Shown here: piece by piece, positions 1-10,760 of the stretch
Layout of the letters: the number at the start of each line of letters is the position of its first letter
How positions within the stretch are numbered: the first letter of the stretch is position 1
Assembly (NCBI RefSeq): GCF_012489685.1
Contig: NC_080041.1
Coordinates: 106,919,760-106,983,759, forward strand
DNA: 64,000 nt
Direction: 5' to 3'
DNA from: Lotus japonicus
Lineage: Eukaryota > Streptophyta > Magnoliopsida > Fabales > Fabaceae
Notes under the pieces: model-generated
What the model saw: only the letters and a program-made list of their open reading frames with translations
Database searches by the model: none
Told to the model about the DNA's origin: nothing
Translations under genes and position numbers: made by a program

Positions 1-2193
1 AGACCAACCATAACCTTATCAGATCTTCAAGAAGAAGTGAAAATATTAAAAGAAGAAGTTAACCAATTAAAGCAAAATGATCTTAGCTTAGAGTTCAGAT
101 TAATGGAAATAGCTGGGATAAAAATTATAGAATCTCAAGAAACCTTAGCCAGTACCTCAGGATTAAAGCAAATACATAATGAAGAAGAAGAAGAAGAACC
201 CAGTGAAAGATATCTTAATCTCCTCAACTTAGTTATAACCCATAAATGGCACTCTGAAATAACTTTAGTCATTGATAATGATTTTCGAATCAATATAGTA
301 GCCCTTATTGATAGTGGCGCAGATATCAATTGTATTCAGAAAGGCTTAGTCCCCACTCAATTTTATGAGAAAACCAAAGAAGGAGTCAATAGTGCAAATG
401 GATCCAAAATGAATATTCAATACAAACTATCAAATGCCAAGATTTGCAAAAGCCAAGTTTGTTTTAGATCTTCATTTGTCCTAGTCAAAAACATGACGGA
501 AAAAATCATTTTAGGAACTCCATTCATTTGTCTTCTATACCCTATTGATAAAATAGATGAAAAGGGAATAGTCACAACAGTCTTAGGAAAGACTATTACT
601 TTTCCATTTATAAAACCTCCTCAAGTAAAAGAATTAAATTTATTAAAGGAAATCTCCACCTCCAAAATAAATATGATCTCTAGAAAAAAGAACCATATCA
701 ATTCTTTACAAAAAGAAATGAAATATTATAAAATAGAGGAACAGCTCAAGAGATCTAATATTCAAAAGATTATTAAGGATTTTCAAGATCGGATAGAAAA
801 AGATCTATGTGATTTAAATCCCATGGCCTTTCATCACAGAAAAATACATACCATAACATTATCATACATAGACGGGTTTAATGAAAAAGATATCCCTACC
901 AAAGCCCGGCCCATTCAAATGAATGAACAATATTTAAAATATTGTAGAGAAGAGATAGGAGAATATCTCAAAAAGGGCCTGATTCGCCACTCCAAATCTC
1001 CTTGGAGTTGCACAGGGTTTTATGTCATGAATGCTTCTGAGTTAGAAAGAGGAGCCCCCAGATTAGTCATTAATTACAAACCCTTAAACAAAGTATTAAA
1101 ATGGATAACATATCCATTGCCTAATAAAACAGATCTCATTAAAAGATTACATAAAGCAACAATATTCTCAAAATTTGATATGAAGTCAGGATATTATCAA
1201 ATTTCGGTCAAGGAAGAGGATCGATATAAAACCGCCTTCGTTGTCCCTTTTGGTCATTATGAATGGAATGTAATGCCACAAGGTCTGAAAAATGCACCTA
1301 GTGAATATCAAAACATCATGAATGATATATTCTATCCATACATGGACTTTACCATTGTATATCTAGATGATGTCTTAGTATTTTCAAAAGGCATAGATCA
1401 GCATGTTCAACATTTAGAAAAATTTATAGAAATCATTAAGAAGAATGGATTAGTAGTTTCAGCAAAAAAGATGAAAATCTTTGAAACAAAAACCAGATTT
1501 TTAGGATATGAAATTCATCAGGGACAAATTACCCCAATACAAAGATCATTAGAATTCGCCAAAAATTTTCCAAATGAATTAAAGGAGAAAACTCAATTAC
1601 AAAGATTTTTAGGTTGTGTTAATTATGTAGCAGATTTTATCCCCAACATAAGGATAATTTGTGCCCCTTTGTTCAAAAGACTTAGGAAAAACTCTCCGCC
1701 ATGGTCTGAAGAAATGAGCCATAGTGTTAGAGAAGTCAAAAGATTAGTCCAAAGTCTACCTTGTTTAGGAATACCAGATCCAGATGCTTCATTAATTATA
1801 GAAACCGATGCATCAGAATTAGGATATGGTGGGATACTTAAGCAGTTAAAACCTCAGTCTTCAACAGAACAAATAGTTAGGTACCATTCAGGTATTTGGC
1901 ACCCAGCTCAACAGAAGTATTCCACAGTCAAAAAAGAAATTCTTTCAATAGTCCTATGTGTTCAAAAATTTCAAGATGATGTTTTTAATAAAAGATTTTT
2001 GATAAAAACTGATTGCAAAGCAGCTCCTTCAGTTTTACAAAAGGATGTTCAAAACCTAGTTTCAAAACACATTTTTGCCAGATGGCAATCTTTACTTTCT
2101 TGCTTTGATTTTGAAATAACTCATATTAAAGGAGATAGTAACTCCCTTCCAGATTTTCTAACAAGAGAATTTTTACAGGGAAAACATGAGTGA
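1..2193 (+). CDS. Pararetrovirus-like polyprotein, 3' part: aspartic protease, reverse transcriptase, RNase H (cut by window edge)
   Basis: The frame is already open at base 1, so the true start lies outside the window; the GTG at 37 is not a real start. In order, the protein shows a charged coiled-coil-like segment, an acidic Glu run, and a retropepsin motif (LIDSGADIN, about residue 90). The reverse transcriptase follows, with FDMKSGYYQI, MPQGLKNAPS and the catalytic YLDDVLVFS, and then an RNase H domain with ETDASELGYGG and KTDCKAAP. The frame ends shortly after ADFLTRE-like residues (PDFLTREFL). DSG protease, RT and RNase H with no integrase behind them is the order found in Caulimoviridae and their endogenous plant relatives, so I infer an endogenous pararetrovirus-like element. 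A divergent gypsy-type element remains possible. All catalytic motifs are present and the visible frame is unbroken. No integrase is seen downstream. Confidence 0.75.
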   Translation, partial: RPTITLSDLQEEVKILKEEVNQLKQNDLSLEFRLMEIAGIKIIESQETLASTSGLKQIHNEEEEEEPSERYLNLLNLVITHKWHSEITLVIDNDFRINIVALIDSGADINCIQKGLVPTQFYEKTKEGVNSANGSKMNIQYKLSNAKICKSQVCFRSSFVLVKNMTEKIILGTPFICLLYPIDKIDEKGIVTTVLGKTITFPFIKPPQVKELNLLKEISTSKINMISRKKNHINSLQKEMKYYKIEEQLKRSNIQKIIKDFQDRIEKDLCDLNPMAFHHRKIHTITLSYIDGFNEKDIPTKARPIQMNEQYLKYCREEIGEYLKKGLIRHSKSPWSCTGFYVMNASELERGAPRLVINYKPLNKVLKWITYPLPNKTDLIKRLHKATIFSKFDMKSGYYQISVKEEDRYKTAFVVPFGHYEWNVMPQGLKNAPSEYQNIMNDIFYPYMDFTIVYLDDVLVFSKGIDQHVQHLEKFIEIIKKNGLVVSAKKMKIFETKTRFLGYEIHQGQITPIQRSLEFAKNFPNELKEKTQLQRFLGCVNYVADFIPNIRIICAPLFKRLRKNSPPWSEEMSHSVREVKRLVQSLPCLGIPDPDASLIIETDASELGYGGILKQLKPQSSTEQIVRYHSGIWHPAQQKYSTVKKEILSIVLCVQKFQDDVFNKRFLIKTDCKAAPSVLQKDVQNLVSKHIFARWQSLLSCFDFEITHIKGDSNSLPDFLTREFLQGKHE

Positions 2194-2502
2194 TACAAAA
2201 CCCAAATCAAAGGATCAATATGGACCCCACTGGGTTCATCAGCATCATCATCTCCATCAGGATCAAAAGCAATAGTAGTAACCCCTATCAAGGTTGCTGG
2301 ATCTTCAATACCAGCCACCCCTTCAAAAACTTCTCAAAAACTCACCACAGCTCAAATTGTCAAGACACCTCCCCAAAAAACCTCATTAGTTCCATTAACC
2401 AATAAATATACAGTATTAGCACAAACCCTTCAAAGTCCTCTGTCAAAACCGAGCCAACCGAATATCTGGAAAAACCAGAAGGTGAGCCATCTCTCATTAT
2501 AG
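2186..2502 (+). pseudogene. Degraded Ser/Thr/Pro-rich linker frame downstream of the RT ORF
   Basis: Immediately after the RT stop (TGA 2191-2193) the same frame stays open to a TAG at 2500. It reads as a low-complexity protein rich in Ser, Thr and Pro, for example GSSASSSPSGSK and PATPSKTSQK. An ATG at 2186 overlaps the RT stop in the ATGA style but enters another frame that stops within about 30 codons. This suggests a frameshifted second ORF. The composition resembles the disordered linkers of viral or retroelement polyproteins. No domain is recognised. Confidence 0.35.
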
Positions 2503-2546
2503 AAAGAGAACATTTCTCTTTAAGTCCTAAATAAATAGCCACTCAA

Positions 2547-3038
2547 TTGTTTCCTACCAACTTTCATTATGTCCCTGGACATCCCAAAAAGACCAGATTA
2601 TTTTATGAGTTCATTCTAGTAGACTCTGACTCCATAGAAGTCACACATAATCAAGATAAACAAGGAGCAATAGCTTTCTCCAAGATCAAAATCCTTAAAG
2701 TCCTTACACCCCAGGACTGGAATGCTCCTCTTCATTATTTTAAACATTTTTCCAGACAGTTCGACCCGCCTAGTTATAACTACTTTGATTATACCGATGC
2801 CTGGTACTATGCCTTGTATCTCCGTCCTTATCAACACTCCTGGTTCATTTGGTTCCAAAAGGGAATCTCTTTAAAGTTTCCTCAATGGTTTAAAGTTTGG
2901 TTTTGCAAGGTAGGACTCGATGAGTCTATCTTTCCCGAAAAAGTAAAACCATTATTCAAGTACTTTGCTCAAAAGTCAAATTTCATTATATATATGGGGA
3001 ATGCTAACTTACTCCCACTTGATTTTGTGAATGAGTAA
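2547..3038 (+). pseudogene. Truncated unknown ORF associated with the RT element; last 14 residues come from a MITE
   Basis: The open frame begins after a TAA at 2532 and has no good ATG (first codon TTG at 2547). It encodes 163 residues rich in aromatics, including FHYVPGHPKKTRLFYEFIL, YNYFDYTDAWYYALYL and HSWFIWFQKG. I do not recognise a domain. I have the impression that similar frames accompany plant RT elements of this kind, but I could not check. The last 14 codons plus the stop (from the ATG at 2994) are made of the terminal repeat of the MITE starting at 2996, so the native C-terminus was lost by insertion. Nothing points to a functional start. Confidence 0.45.
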
Positions 3039-3804
3039 ATTAGCAACCAACACCTTTTTCCTTTGGACAAAAAAGTCAACTCTTTTTCTTTCGAGCTAAT
3101 TTTAATTTTGGGGTAATTGTGTAATTTTTGTTTCTAATTTTTTTAATTCAAACAAAACCGTTTTCTCTCTCCTCCCACTTCCCACCTTTCTCGCTGCCTC
3201 CTCTCGTTGTTCAGTTGCTTTGCCACTCTTTTTCTCTTTTTCTCTTCTTTTCTGAATTTTTTTTATTTGTGTCGTGTGCTAGTTTTGGACTCTCTCTAGA
3301 AATCACAGTGTTTTATCATTTGGGAGTATTTTAGGACGCGCAATGACCAGTGAAGCCAAGAGGTGTTCTTAATTTGTATTGTGAATTGATTGGTTTTTTT
3401 TTGTAAGCATGTCAATTGTTTGGTGTTGTTTTGTTTGGGAACAAAAAGGAACACAGTTGAAAAGGAACTTAAGGTATATGATTCCATTGTTTTTTCTTAC
3501 AAATTTTTTTTGTCATATGATATTATGATAATGGTGGGAAATGAAAAAATGAGTGATAATGGAGGAAGTGAGAAAGAGTGAAATCGTTTCACTCTGTTGA
3601 AAAGAGAGAAGCAGAAGGGTTAGGGAAGTGGGAAGTGGGAGGAGAGAGAAATTTGATTTTTGAGAATTAAAAACGAAAATTACACAAATACCCTCAAATT
3701 AAAACTGGCTTGAAAGGAAAAGGGTTGGGTTTTTTGTCCAAAAGAAAAGGTGTTGGTTGCTAACTTACTCCTTCACAAAATCAAGTGGGAGTAAGTTAGC
3801 ATTC

Positions 3805-3807
<3 letters not shown>
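2996..3807. mobile_element. Mutator-like MITE, 812 bp with long terminal inverted repeats
   Basis: The ends are GGGGAATGCTAACTTACTCC and its reverse complement. The inverted repeat continues with mismatches for roughly 200 bp, covering the sequence around 3040-3100 against 3690-3770 and a shared CTCCTCCCACTTCCCAC block at about 3172 and 3640. Both sides are flanked by the 9-mer TATATATAT, consistent with a Mutator-type 9-bp target duplication, although the surrounding AT repeat makes this ambiguous. No transposase frame is present inside. Confidence 0.8.

Positions 3808-3841
<34 letters not shown>
3808..3841. repeat. AT dinucleotide microsatellite
   Basis: A TA run directly abuts the right end of the MITE. 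The left side of the MITE carries a shorter TA run, so the element probably landed in a TA microsatellite. Confidence 0.85.
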
Positions 3842-3845
<4 letters not shown>

Positions 3846-3911
3846 CTATAATATTAATATGAGAATAATGCTATAATATATGTACACTAATGCGTATAAT
3901 ATGTTTCTGAT

Positions 3912-4040
3912 AGTCGAGTTATTAATTACCCAGCGGCCTCTAACCGCCCCCAAATGCCAAAGACAAATTTATAATTTTGAGTTATTATTACTGGCAGCCT
4001 CTAACCGCCACTAAATGCTAAAGGCAGATTTACAAGTTTG
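3912..4040. repeat. Imperfect tandem duplication, two units of about 62 bp
   Basis: Both units begin GAGTTATTA and contain CCTCTAACCGCC, then AAATGCYAAAGRCA. They differ at several positions. No gene was seen between here and 4400. Confidence 0.6.
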
Positions 4041-4405
4041 AGGCTACTGCTGGCTACAAACCCCCCAATATGTGAACCACATAATTTACTATTTTATGCA
4101 TTATTTGACCTTAATCAAGATAATAAATCTAAAGGAAAACATTGATATACATGAATAGAACATAATAAATCCACAAAATCCCCCATACTTATAACTTTAG
4201 CAATTGAAGAAGGATTTTTAAATATTTATCAAAGCATGTTTGAATAAGCTTATTTCTTTTTGGATTCAATTCTGGCATTCAGAAGCTTTTTCTCATAATA
4301 TATTTTGATTTTAGAATCAATTGTAGAAAGATTTTCAAATATGGAATGACAATGCACTTCTTCCATTTAGTTAATCCATTACAACAAATGCATTCCTTAA
4401 TCCAT

Positions 4406-4618
4406 TTACTCAACACAGAAAGGCAGGATGCCAAGACAGTACTCCAAATATGGGTGCATCAAAATGAAACTAGAAGAGCATGATCCCTTTGCCATGATGT
4501 TTCTCAAACATTCCACAACCTTTTTAGGATCAGAGACAGCCTCCTTGAAATCCCACTGGTAGTCGTATCCAACAATCAAAGGAGAATTATTAATGTTATA
4601 AAATATAATAGCCTTCAA
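4406..4618 (-). other. Unrecognised short ORF, possibly an exon remnant
   Basis: This 70-codon frame ends in a TAA and stays open upstream of its first Met for about 20 codons (reading ...RSIRYGEHNDIRIIEDSC before it). Features include NSPLIVGYDYQWDF and KKVVECLRNIMAKGSC. The amino-acid composition looks protein-like rather than random, but I cannot assign a family. It lies about 350 bp downstream of a PPR-like fragment on the same strand and could belong to the same decayed gene. The interval 4619-4969 between them holds nothing I can identify. Confidence 0.2.
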
Positions 4619-5094
4619 GCAACATGAATCTTCAATGATTCTGATATCATTATGCTCGCCATATCTAATGGACCTGTAATTTTTCCAACATCACATAATC
4701 ATCATAATCAAAAATAAAACTGGATCAAACGCCTCATGTTCCTTAACATACCAAACACCAATTTGAAAACTGGTCTTATAGCATGTTTCAATGAGCTTAT
4801 TTTTGCTAGCTATGAATAAATTCTGGCAGGAAAAAATTGTTCACAAAACTTCTTCACAATCTGTCTCATGGTGAAAGTTATGAATCTCAACAAGTTCAAA
4901 TCATTCTCAATTATTTGAACTGGAATTTGTGTGACTGCACTCTACCTGGTATACTCTTCTTATTAGGACTTAAAATCCCAATTCTATCATGAGACTCATA
5001 ATAGGAGACACAGAAGTAAGGCTAATTGGAATATGTATACAAAATAAGTAAAAACACAATTCAAGAACTGAACATGTAAAGGTTAAGAGAGCAA

Positions 5095-5281
5095 ACCTGT
5101 AGGAATCCAATTGCATCTGCGAAATCCATTTCCACATAGCCCCTTCAAGATTTGCTCCTTTCTCAGGAATATCATCAAACAACTTGCGTGCATCAAGCAT
5201 GAGACCACATCTCACATGTATAAGCAAAATCTTGTTCTTCATATCAAAATCTGTTTCAATAGTTGTTATTAAACAAGGCAA
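5095..5281 (-). pseudogene. Pentatricopeptide-repeat (PPR) gene fragment
   Basis: The minus-strand frame reads IHVRCGLMLDARKLFDDIPE, which fits the plant-combinatorial PPR pattern (hxKCGxxxDARKLFDEMPE) used by organellar RNA-editing and processing proteins. Only about one repeat is visible. The sequence then departs into non-PPR residues and a possible splice donor after CCTACAG. A possible acceptor (CTTGATACAG) lies upstream. With no further repeats on either side, this is best read as a remnant or a captured exon. The family match rests on one motif, so confidence is moderate. Confidence 0.4.
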
Positions 5282-6121
5282 TTTTATTTGAAACTAAACA
5301 TCTGTATCAAGGAAAATCGAAATTGCATACCATGGGTTAACTGGCAATCACCTCATCTCCGTCCAAAACGAGGTCTTACTCGACCCAAACCTAATGCAGC
5401 GAACAACAGAGGCCAACAACCACTTTATCTTTCCACCTCCGCGAGCTCGATCTCGTCACCGTCGTCCAAACCACCACCATCGACCACTTCGTCGTCGAGA
5501 CCTTCTCTTACAACCTTCAATAAGCCTCGCCAATCTCTCTCTATTTTGCCAACTCCACCACTACCGTAACTCTGCCGTCATCGGAATCTGACGGCAGAAC
5601 AGAGAAGAGAGTATATGCGAGAGCAAGATGGTTATATCTAGAGACTGTGTAGTCGGCAAACAACGAATCTCGTTCTTCACGACGCAGCAAACGACAACGA
5701 TATTCGCTATCAATGGACTGGTGATGGCAGACCTCTCCATAGGTCTCTCTCCAGAAGAAGAAGAACTCAGGAATCCTTTGAAAGAGGAGAGTGTGGAGAA
5801 AAGATAAATGTTGTTTCAGTTTTCAAAGGAGGGGAACATGAATAGTCATGTCAATTCAATTGACAAAATTACTTTTACTGTGGTAATTAATTAAATGAGG
5901 GACCTGACAGCAAATTAATAAACATTTTATTTTTATAAAACCATATTTTCTGAAAATCATTTCCTATTATTTTAAATCATTTCAGAATAATTGAAAAGTC
6001 AACCTCATTTAATACATGTCACATTCTTACTGGTCCAAATAGGCAGAGGCACCATACCTGCGCCTGGGAGGAGGCACCACAGAAGGGACCATTCAGAGTT
6101 TGGAAGACATGGTTAGTTTTT
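5282..6121. other. Intergenic stretch; C-rich low-complexity patch, no supported gene
   Basis: Bases 5340-5580 are unusually C/T-rich for the window and give Ser/Pro-rich open frames on the plus strand, but these lack domain character and follow the composition bias. The rest is AT-rich. Nothing else is identified. Confidence 0.5.
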
Positions 6122-6480
6122 ATACACGCATGTATCTTGATTCCATCAATTGAATTTATATCTTCCACTCACCATTATTAAAGAGAGTCCCTTGGTGCTC
6201 TCATTCTATGGAAAAACTGAAAGCTTTCAATTTATAGTGTGATATACATTAATTACTTTTGCTTCTTCAAGACCACAATGTAGCTTTTCACATGTACGGA
6301 AACTTGTTATCACCTGTTCAATTTCCTTATGTTTATGAGTTTATCTAGATGTTAGTAATTTAGTAGTAGTAGTTCTATGACTTCTCAGTCTCTATTATCC
6401 TGCTATAAAAAAAATTTCACAGACATGTCTATTGGGCTCATTGGAAGAAAAATTCTATCTTCAATTCTACTTGAATAGTT
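6122..6480. repeat. Segmental duplication, copy A (partner at 21885-22580)
   Basis: It starts ATACACGCATGTATCTTGAT and continues colinearly with the partner through AGTCCCTT, CTATGGAAAAAC, GAAAGC and TTATAGTGT, then ACATTAATTA, CTTCTTCAAG and CTGCTATAA. The partner lies about 140 bp upstream of the HSP70 copy 2 start codon and is interrupted by a Tourist-like MITE that this copy lacks. Confidence 0.7.
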
Positions 6481-8278
6481 CATGAGGAAAGATATATAAT
6501 TTATTTAACATTCATGTACGTCTTAGTTGTTGAAAAGTTATTCTCTGAACCAGGACATTCATCAGAGTTTGATTATAAAAATTTAAGATTAGTGAAGATT
6601 GCTTTGGCATCTTTTTCTCTAAATTGGATCATTATTATTTGTACAAAATTTCACAGATTATTTTGACTCATTTTTACTGTAAAAAATTATAAAGAGAGTG
6701 GTCAGTTAGCTTATTATGGATGACAAAAAAAATTAAGGACTACAGAACTAAGAACCTTGCATTGGAGATGCTCTAATGCCTTCTTCACATGCGTGATACC
6801 TTGCCAATGTTTTCTACAACCAACTATGAAATTCAGCAACTTGAGCGCATAGAACGAAGGGTGAATCCCAAAAATAGAACTCTCAATGAAAATATTTATT
6901 ATAAAATGGCTATAACAACTCAAATGATTTGAAATGGTAACTTCCAAAATCATATTAAACATTTTTATCAAGATCCTTATATGGTATTCTTTAAATTAAG
7001 AAATCAGTAGGAAGTAAACTCTAGTACCTTAGCTTTTCCCTTGTGCAAGTTCTCCCATGCCATTTTGGTTTCCTCACTTTTTTCACTTGATAGATAAAAA
7101 GAGGAGACATTTTAGAAACAATTTAGTTCATGCAAAGATTTCTTTGCAGCAAAATATGAGGTGCCTACTTCAATTCTAATCAACATGAAATGATTCAAGT
7201 AGGTTGCCTTGTCTACCTCTTCCCATTCTAGTTTCCAGCTTGCTGCAAATAAAGAAACACTGAGCTTGGACCATGTCATTAAGACATTAATTAATAAATT
7301 AAAAAGCAAAGCTTCTTGAACTAGTAATAAAGACACCAAAGTATAATCCGTGAAGAAAATTTGAGTTTGATCCCTAAGTAAATCTTTCACATCACATCAA
7401 ATACATCCAAAATGTCTCCTGACCACCCCATCACCCCCCCTCCCAACTTTAGCCACTTTACAAACCAACTTTAATGGCTTTGCAACTCACTCAACCGAGA
7501 AGGGAACTTGAGACTGGATTAAGTTGAAAGTGTTTTCACATTGCACTCAACATTTTTTCAAACACATCCAAAGTTCGCACATTAAATTGTGCTATTTTCA
7601 GCATTTCTTCTCGCTGTCTTACATTTTGACTTGGAAATACTTCCAATGATGCTCCAAATAAATTTGTGAAGGTGACAGGCAAAGGAGTAATATAGTGGAC
7701 TCAGTTAGGTGTGTGAACATTTTTTGGTTCTAAAGACCATGTAATGTATTTCACCTATTGAATGTTAGTTATTGTTGGTTGTGAAAATGAAAAACAAGGA
7801 ATTAAAGAGTCTATGGCCTGAATGGAGAGAAAAGAGAAGTAAAATACAGTTGCAGCAAAGGAATTCTACATTCCATTCATTTGCCATCTGTTGCATTTAT
7901 AATGTAAAAGCAAAACTAGAAAAACAAAAGAGTTTTTGTCCTTGAATTGGGCCACTAAACCATTGTCTCCAAGATTAAGCAACCAATACCACTATTTTCA
8001 TGATTAAAGCCATAAACAGTAACAAACTTATTTAACTGTACTTAGTTGCAGCCCTGAAGCATACAATTAACACTCCTCTTGCTTTAGGCGCAGTAAATAT
8101 CATTCATTTGTCTTGGTGGCTCTAACTTACTACTGGTAGTTTTTTTGTTAAAAAATCTAACATATACTACAACTTTATTCTACCAGAACTATTCCTTCAA
8201 GTAAGGATAGCCCTAGAGGTAACTTAATCCTATTAAGTGGAATATTCTGGAATGTCAACTAAAAACATAAAAAACAAC
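6481..8278. other. Intergenic, no gene seen
   Basis: AT-rich sequence with only short shadow frames. The segment up to the HSP70 copy 1 stop codon includes that gene's presumed 3' UTR. No terminal repeats or RNA-gene boxes were recognised. Confidence 0.5.
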
Positions 8279-10359
8279 TCAAGCAAAATTATTAAACCAA
8301 CTCAGCTTGTTCTTCAACTTGCGCCTGGTCGAAGTAGCAATCGATTCGGCTGGCCCAGTAGTGCTTCCATAATCCTCATCACTCTCCTCACGAGTGCAAC
8401 CGTTGTTGATCTTGGCCATTGCAGGTTCAAATATGCTCTTAAGCTCCCTTAATAAGTCAACAAACACAAACGCCTCTTGCTTCTGGCCACCATCAAGCAA
8501 ATTTTCACCCTTTACGATAGCTGAACTGATCTTAACTTGGACCACTGGGGGAAGCTTAGAACTGACACTCTCATCCCTCATAAGCTTTTTCATGTTGTAA
8601 AGGTAATAATCTACAGCATTTACCGCTTCGACTTTCTTCTTGAACTTCAAATCTTCAGTCTTATAATTATCAGCTTCTTTAATCATTCTCTTAATTTGTT
8701 GAGAAGATAGTCTTCCTTTGCCATTGGTAATGGTAATCTCATTCCTACTACCAGTGGTTTTTTCCTCAGCAGAAACAGTTAGAATGCCATTTTCGTCTAT
8801 AGAAAAGCACACATCTAAGGGTAGGCCACGAGGAGCACGAGGTAGGCCAGAAAGAATAAAAGAGCCTAACAAATTGTTATTAGTGGCTCTTGTCCTCTCA
8901 CCCTCATAAACCTCAAACAAGACACGGGATTGGTTATCTTCAGTTGTGATGTATCTTTGTTTCTTCTTTGTAGGAATAGTGGTATTCCTTGGAACCACTA
9001 TACTCATGAGATTTCCTTTTGTAAATATACCAAGAGACAGTGGTGAAACATCCATCAATACCAAGTTTGGAACATTCGTAACACCATCAGTCAACAAAGC
9101 AGCTTGCACAGCTGCACCATAAGCAACAGCTTCATCAGGACAGATGCCCTTGCATAGTTCCTTCCCATTGAAAAAATCCTGCAATAGCTGCTGCACTTTG
9201 GGAATCCTAGAAGAACCACCAACAAGAACAACATCATCTATGTCACTCTTGTCCATCTTAGAGTCTTCAAGACACCTCTCAACTATCTCCATACACTTCT
9301 TAAAGAGATCAATGTTCAGTTCCTCAAATCTGATGCGAGTAATTGTTGAACACAAGTCAGTGTTCTCAAATAAAGCATCTACCTCAATGGTGGTATCTAC
9401 AGCGAATGAGAGTGTCCTTTTTGCTTTCTCACACGCATTTCTCAACCTCCTTAAGGCTCTTGGGCTCCCACTAATGTCCTTCTTGTGCTTCCTCTTAAAC
9501 TCCTTAACAAAATGGTCCACCATTCTGTTATCGAAGTCCTCTCCTCCAAGGTGAGTGTCACCAGCAATGGCCTTCACCTCGAAGTTATCATCTTTTATAG
9601 TGAGAATAGACACATCAAAAGTGCCTCCACCGAGATCAAAGATGAACACATTTCGATTTCCAGCAAAACTGGATTTCTTCTGAAGGCCATATGCGAGACC
9701 TGCAGCGGTTGGTTCATTGATTATCCGCATAACATTGAGGCCAGCAATGGCACCAGCATCCTTGGTGGCTTTTCTCTGAGAGTCATTGAAATAAGCAGGC
9801 ACAGTGATGACTGCATTCTTCACAGGTGACACCAAAAATGCCTCAGCAGTCTCCTTCATCTTTGAGAGAACCATGGATGAGATCTCCTCAGGAACAAGGC
9901 GTTTTTCCTTACCCTTATACTTAACAACAATGGTGGGTTTGCCATCAGTTCCAGCAATGACCTTGAAGGGCCAGAGTTTGACATCAACCTGAACAACTGA
10001 GTCACGATATTTCCTTCCAATCAACCTCTTAGCATCTGCAAAAGTGAAAGCAACTTTGATGTATAATTCATTTTTTTCTGATCAAAACATAACAGCCATA
10101 AATGAAATCAAGACACAAAAACTACAGAAAATTAATTACCAAAGACAGTGTTTGATGGATTCATTGCAGCCTGATTTTTTGCACCATCACCAATCAATCT
10201 TTGGGTATCAGTGAAAGCAACACAGGAAGGTGTGGTTCTGTTTCCTTGTTCATTGGGAATGATCTCAGCTCGATTGTTCTGTCCTTGCCATATAGCAACA
10301 CATGAGTAGGTGGTGCCTAAATCAATTCCTATTGCAGGTCCCTCATATTTGTTGGCCAT
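8279..10359 (-). CDS. HSP70 copy 1 (heat shock cognate 70 kDa-like chaperone), intact
   Basis: Cytosolic HSP70-type ATP-dependent protein-folding chaperone. Exon 1 is 10140-10359 (220 nt, from [19 protein letters not shown]), followed by a 104-bp GT-AG intron and then exon 2, 8279-10035. The total is 658 residues. The intron falls after the first base of the Asp codon of DAKRLIGR, a common plant HSP70 site. All three family signatures are present: [23 protein letters not shown] and [17 protein letters not shown]. The linker is LLDVSPLSL-like ([11 protein letters not shown]), followed by the substrate-binding domain and the helical lid. Oddities: [11 protein letters not shown] has Cys where Asn is usual, and the C-terminus ends in a basic STRRKLKNK stretch and SWFNNFA instead of EEVD, so TPR cochaperone docking is predicted to be lost. 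I chose MANKYEG over an upstream in-frame ATG because it matches the paralogues. It is closest to copy 4. Confidence 0.92.
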
Positions 10360-10760
10360 TAATCCCTTCATAAAATATAAACAGAATGTCATAAAAAAAT
10401 TGAAGAAAAAAAATCCAAATTATATGACATCAAATTACAATATACAGATACTAATAATAATCATGTTTGTGTCGCAGCCGTTAGTGAGATGGATCCCTGT
10501 GGCATCCATTCTTTTGAAGAGTTGCACAAAAGTGTTGAAAAGAGAGGTGTTGAGGTAGTCATAACCAAATTATATGTCTTCTAGCAAGGATTTGAAATTA
10601 TGAATATGCATGTGAATGTTTGAAAACAATTCAAAATATAATTTTATGATAAAAATGAAGAATTTCTCACCAAAGGGTCCTGATGAACATAGTGATAAAC
10701 CTCAAAACCCTTACCTCCATTGCATTGCCTAATTTTATTGCTCATTTTAGCTGTCAAAGG
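10360..10760 (-). promoter_or_regulatory. HSP70 copy 1 leader with probable 5' UTR intron
   Basis: On the minus strand a GGAG|GTAAGG donor lies at 10714-10715 and a weak acceptor (GAAG) at about 10366, just before the ATG. The donor context and the following TTTTGAGGTTTATCACTATG match the copy 3 leader (58401-58443), where a cleaner donor and acceptor occur. Plant HSP70 genes are not always spliced here, so this is inferred from conservation among the copies. Confidence 0.5.

Noticed and set aside
5288..5591. Ser/Pro/Arg-rich plus-strand genes
   Set aside because: Two overlapping frames in a C-rich patch, with no motif; composition explains both.
9144..9829. Plus-strand ORFs opposite HSP70 copy 1
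   Set aside because: Antisense shadows of the conserved HSP70 coding sequence; the same shadows recur at 61846 and 51442.
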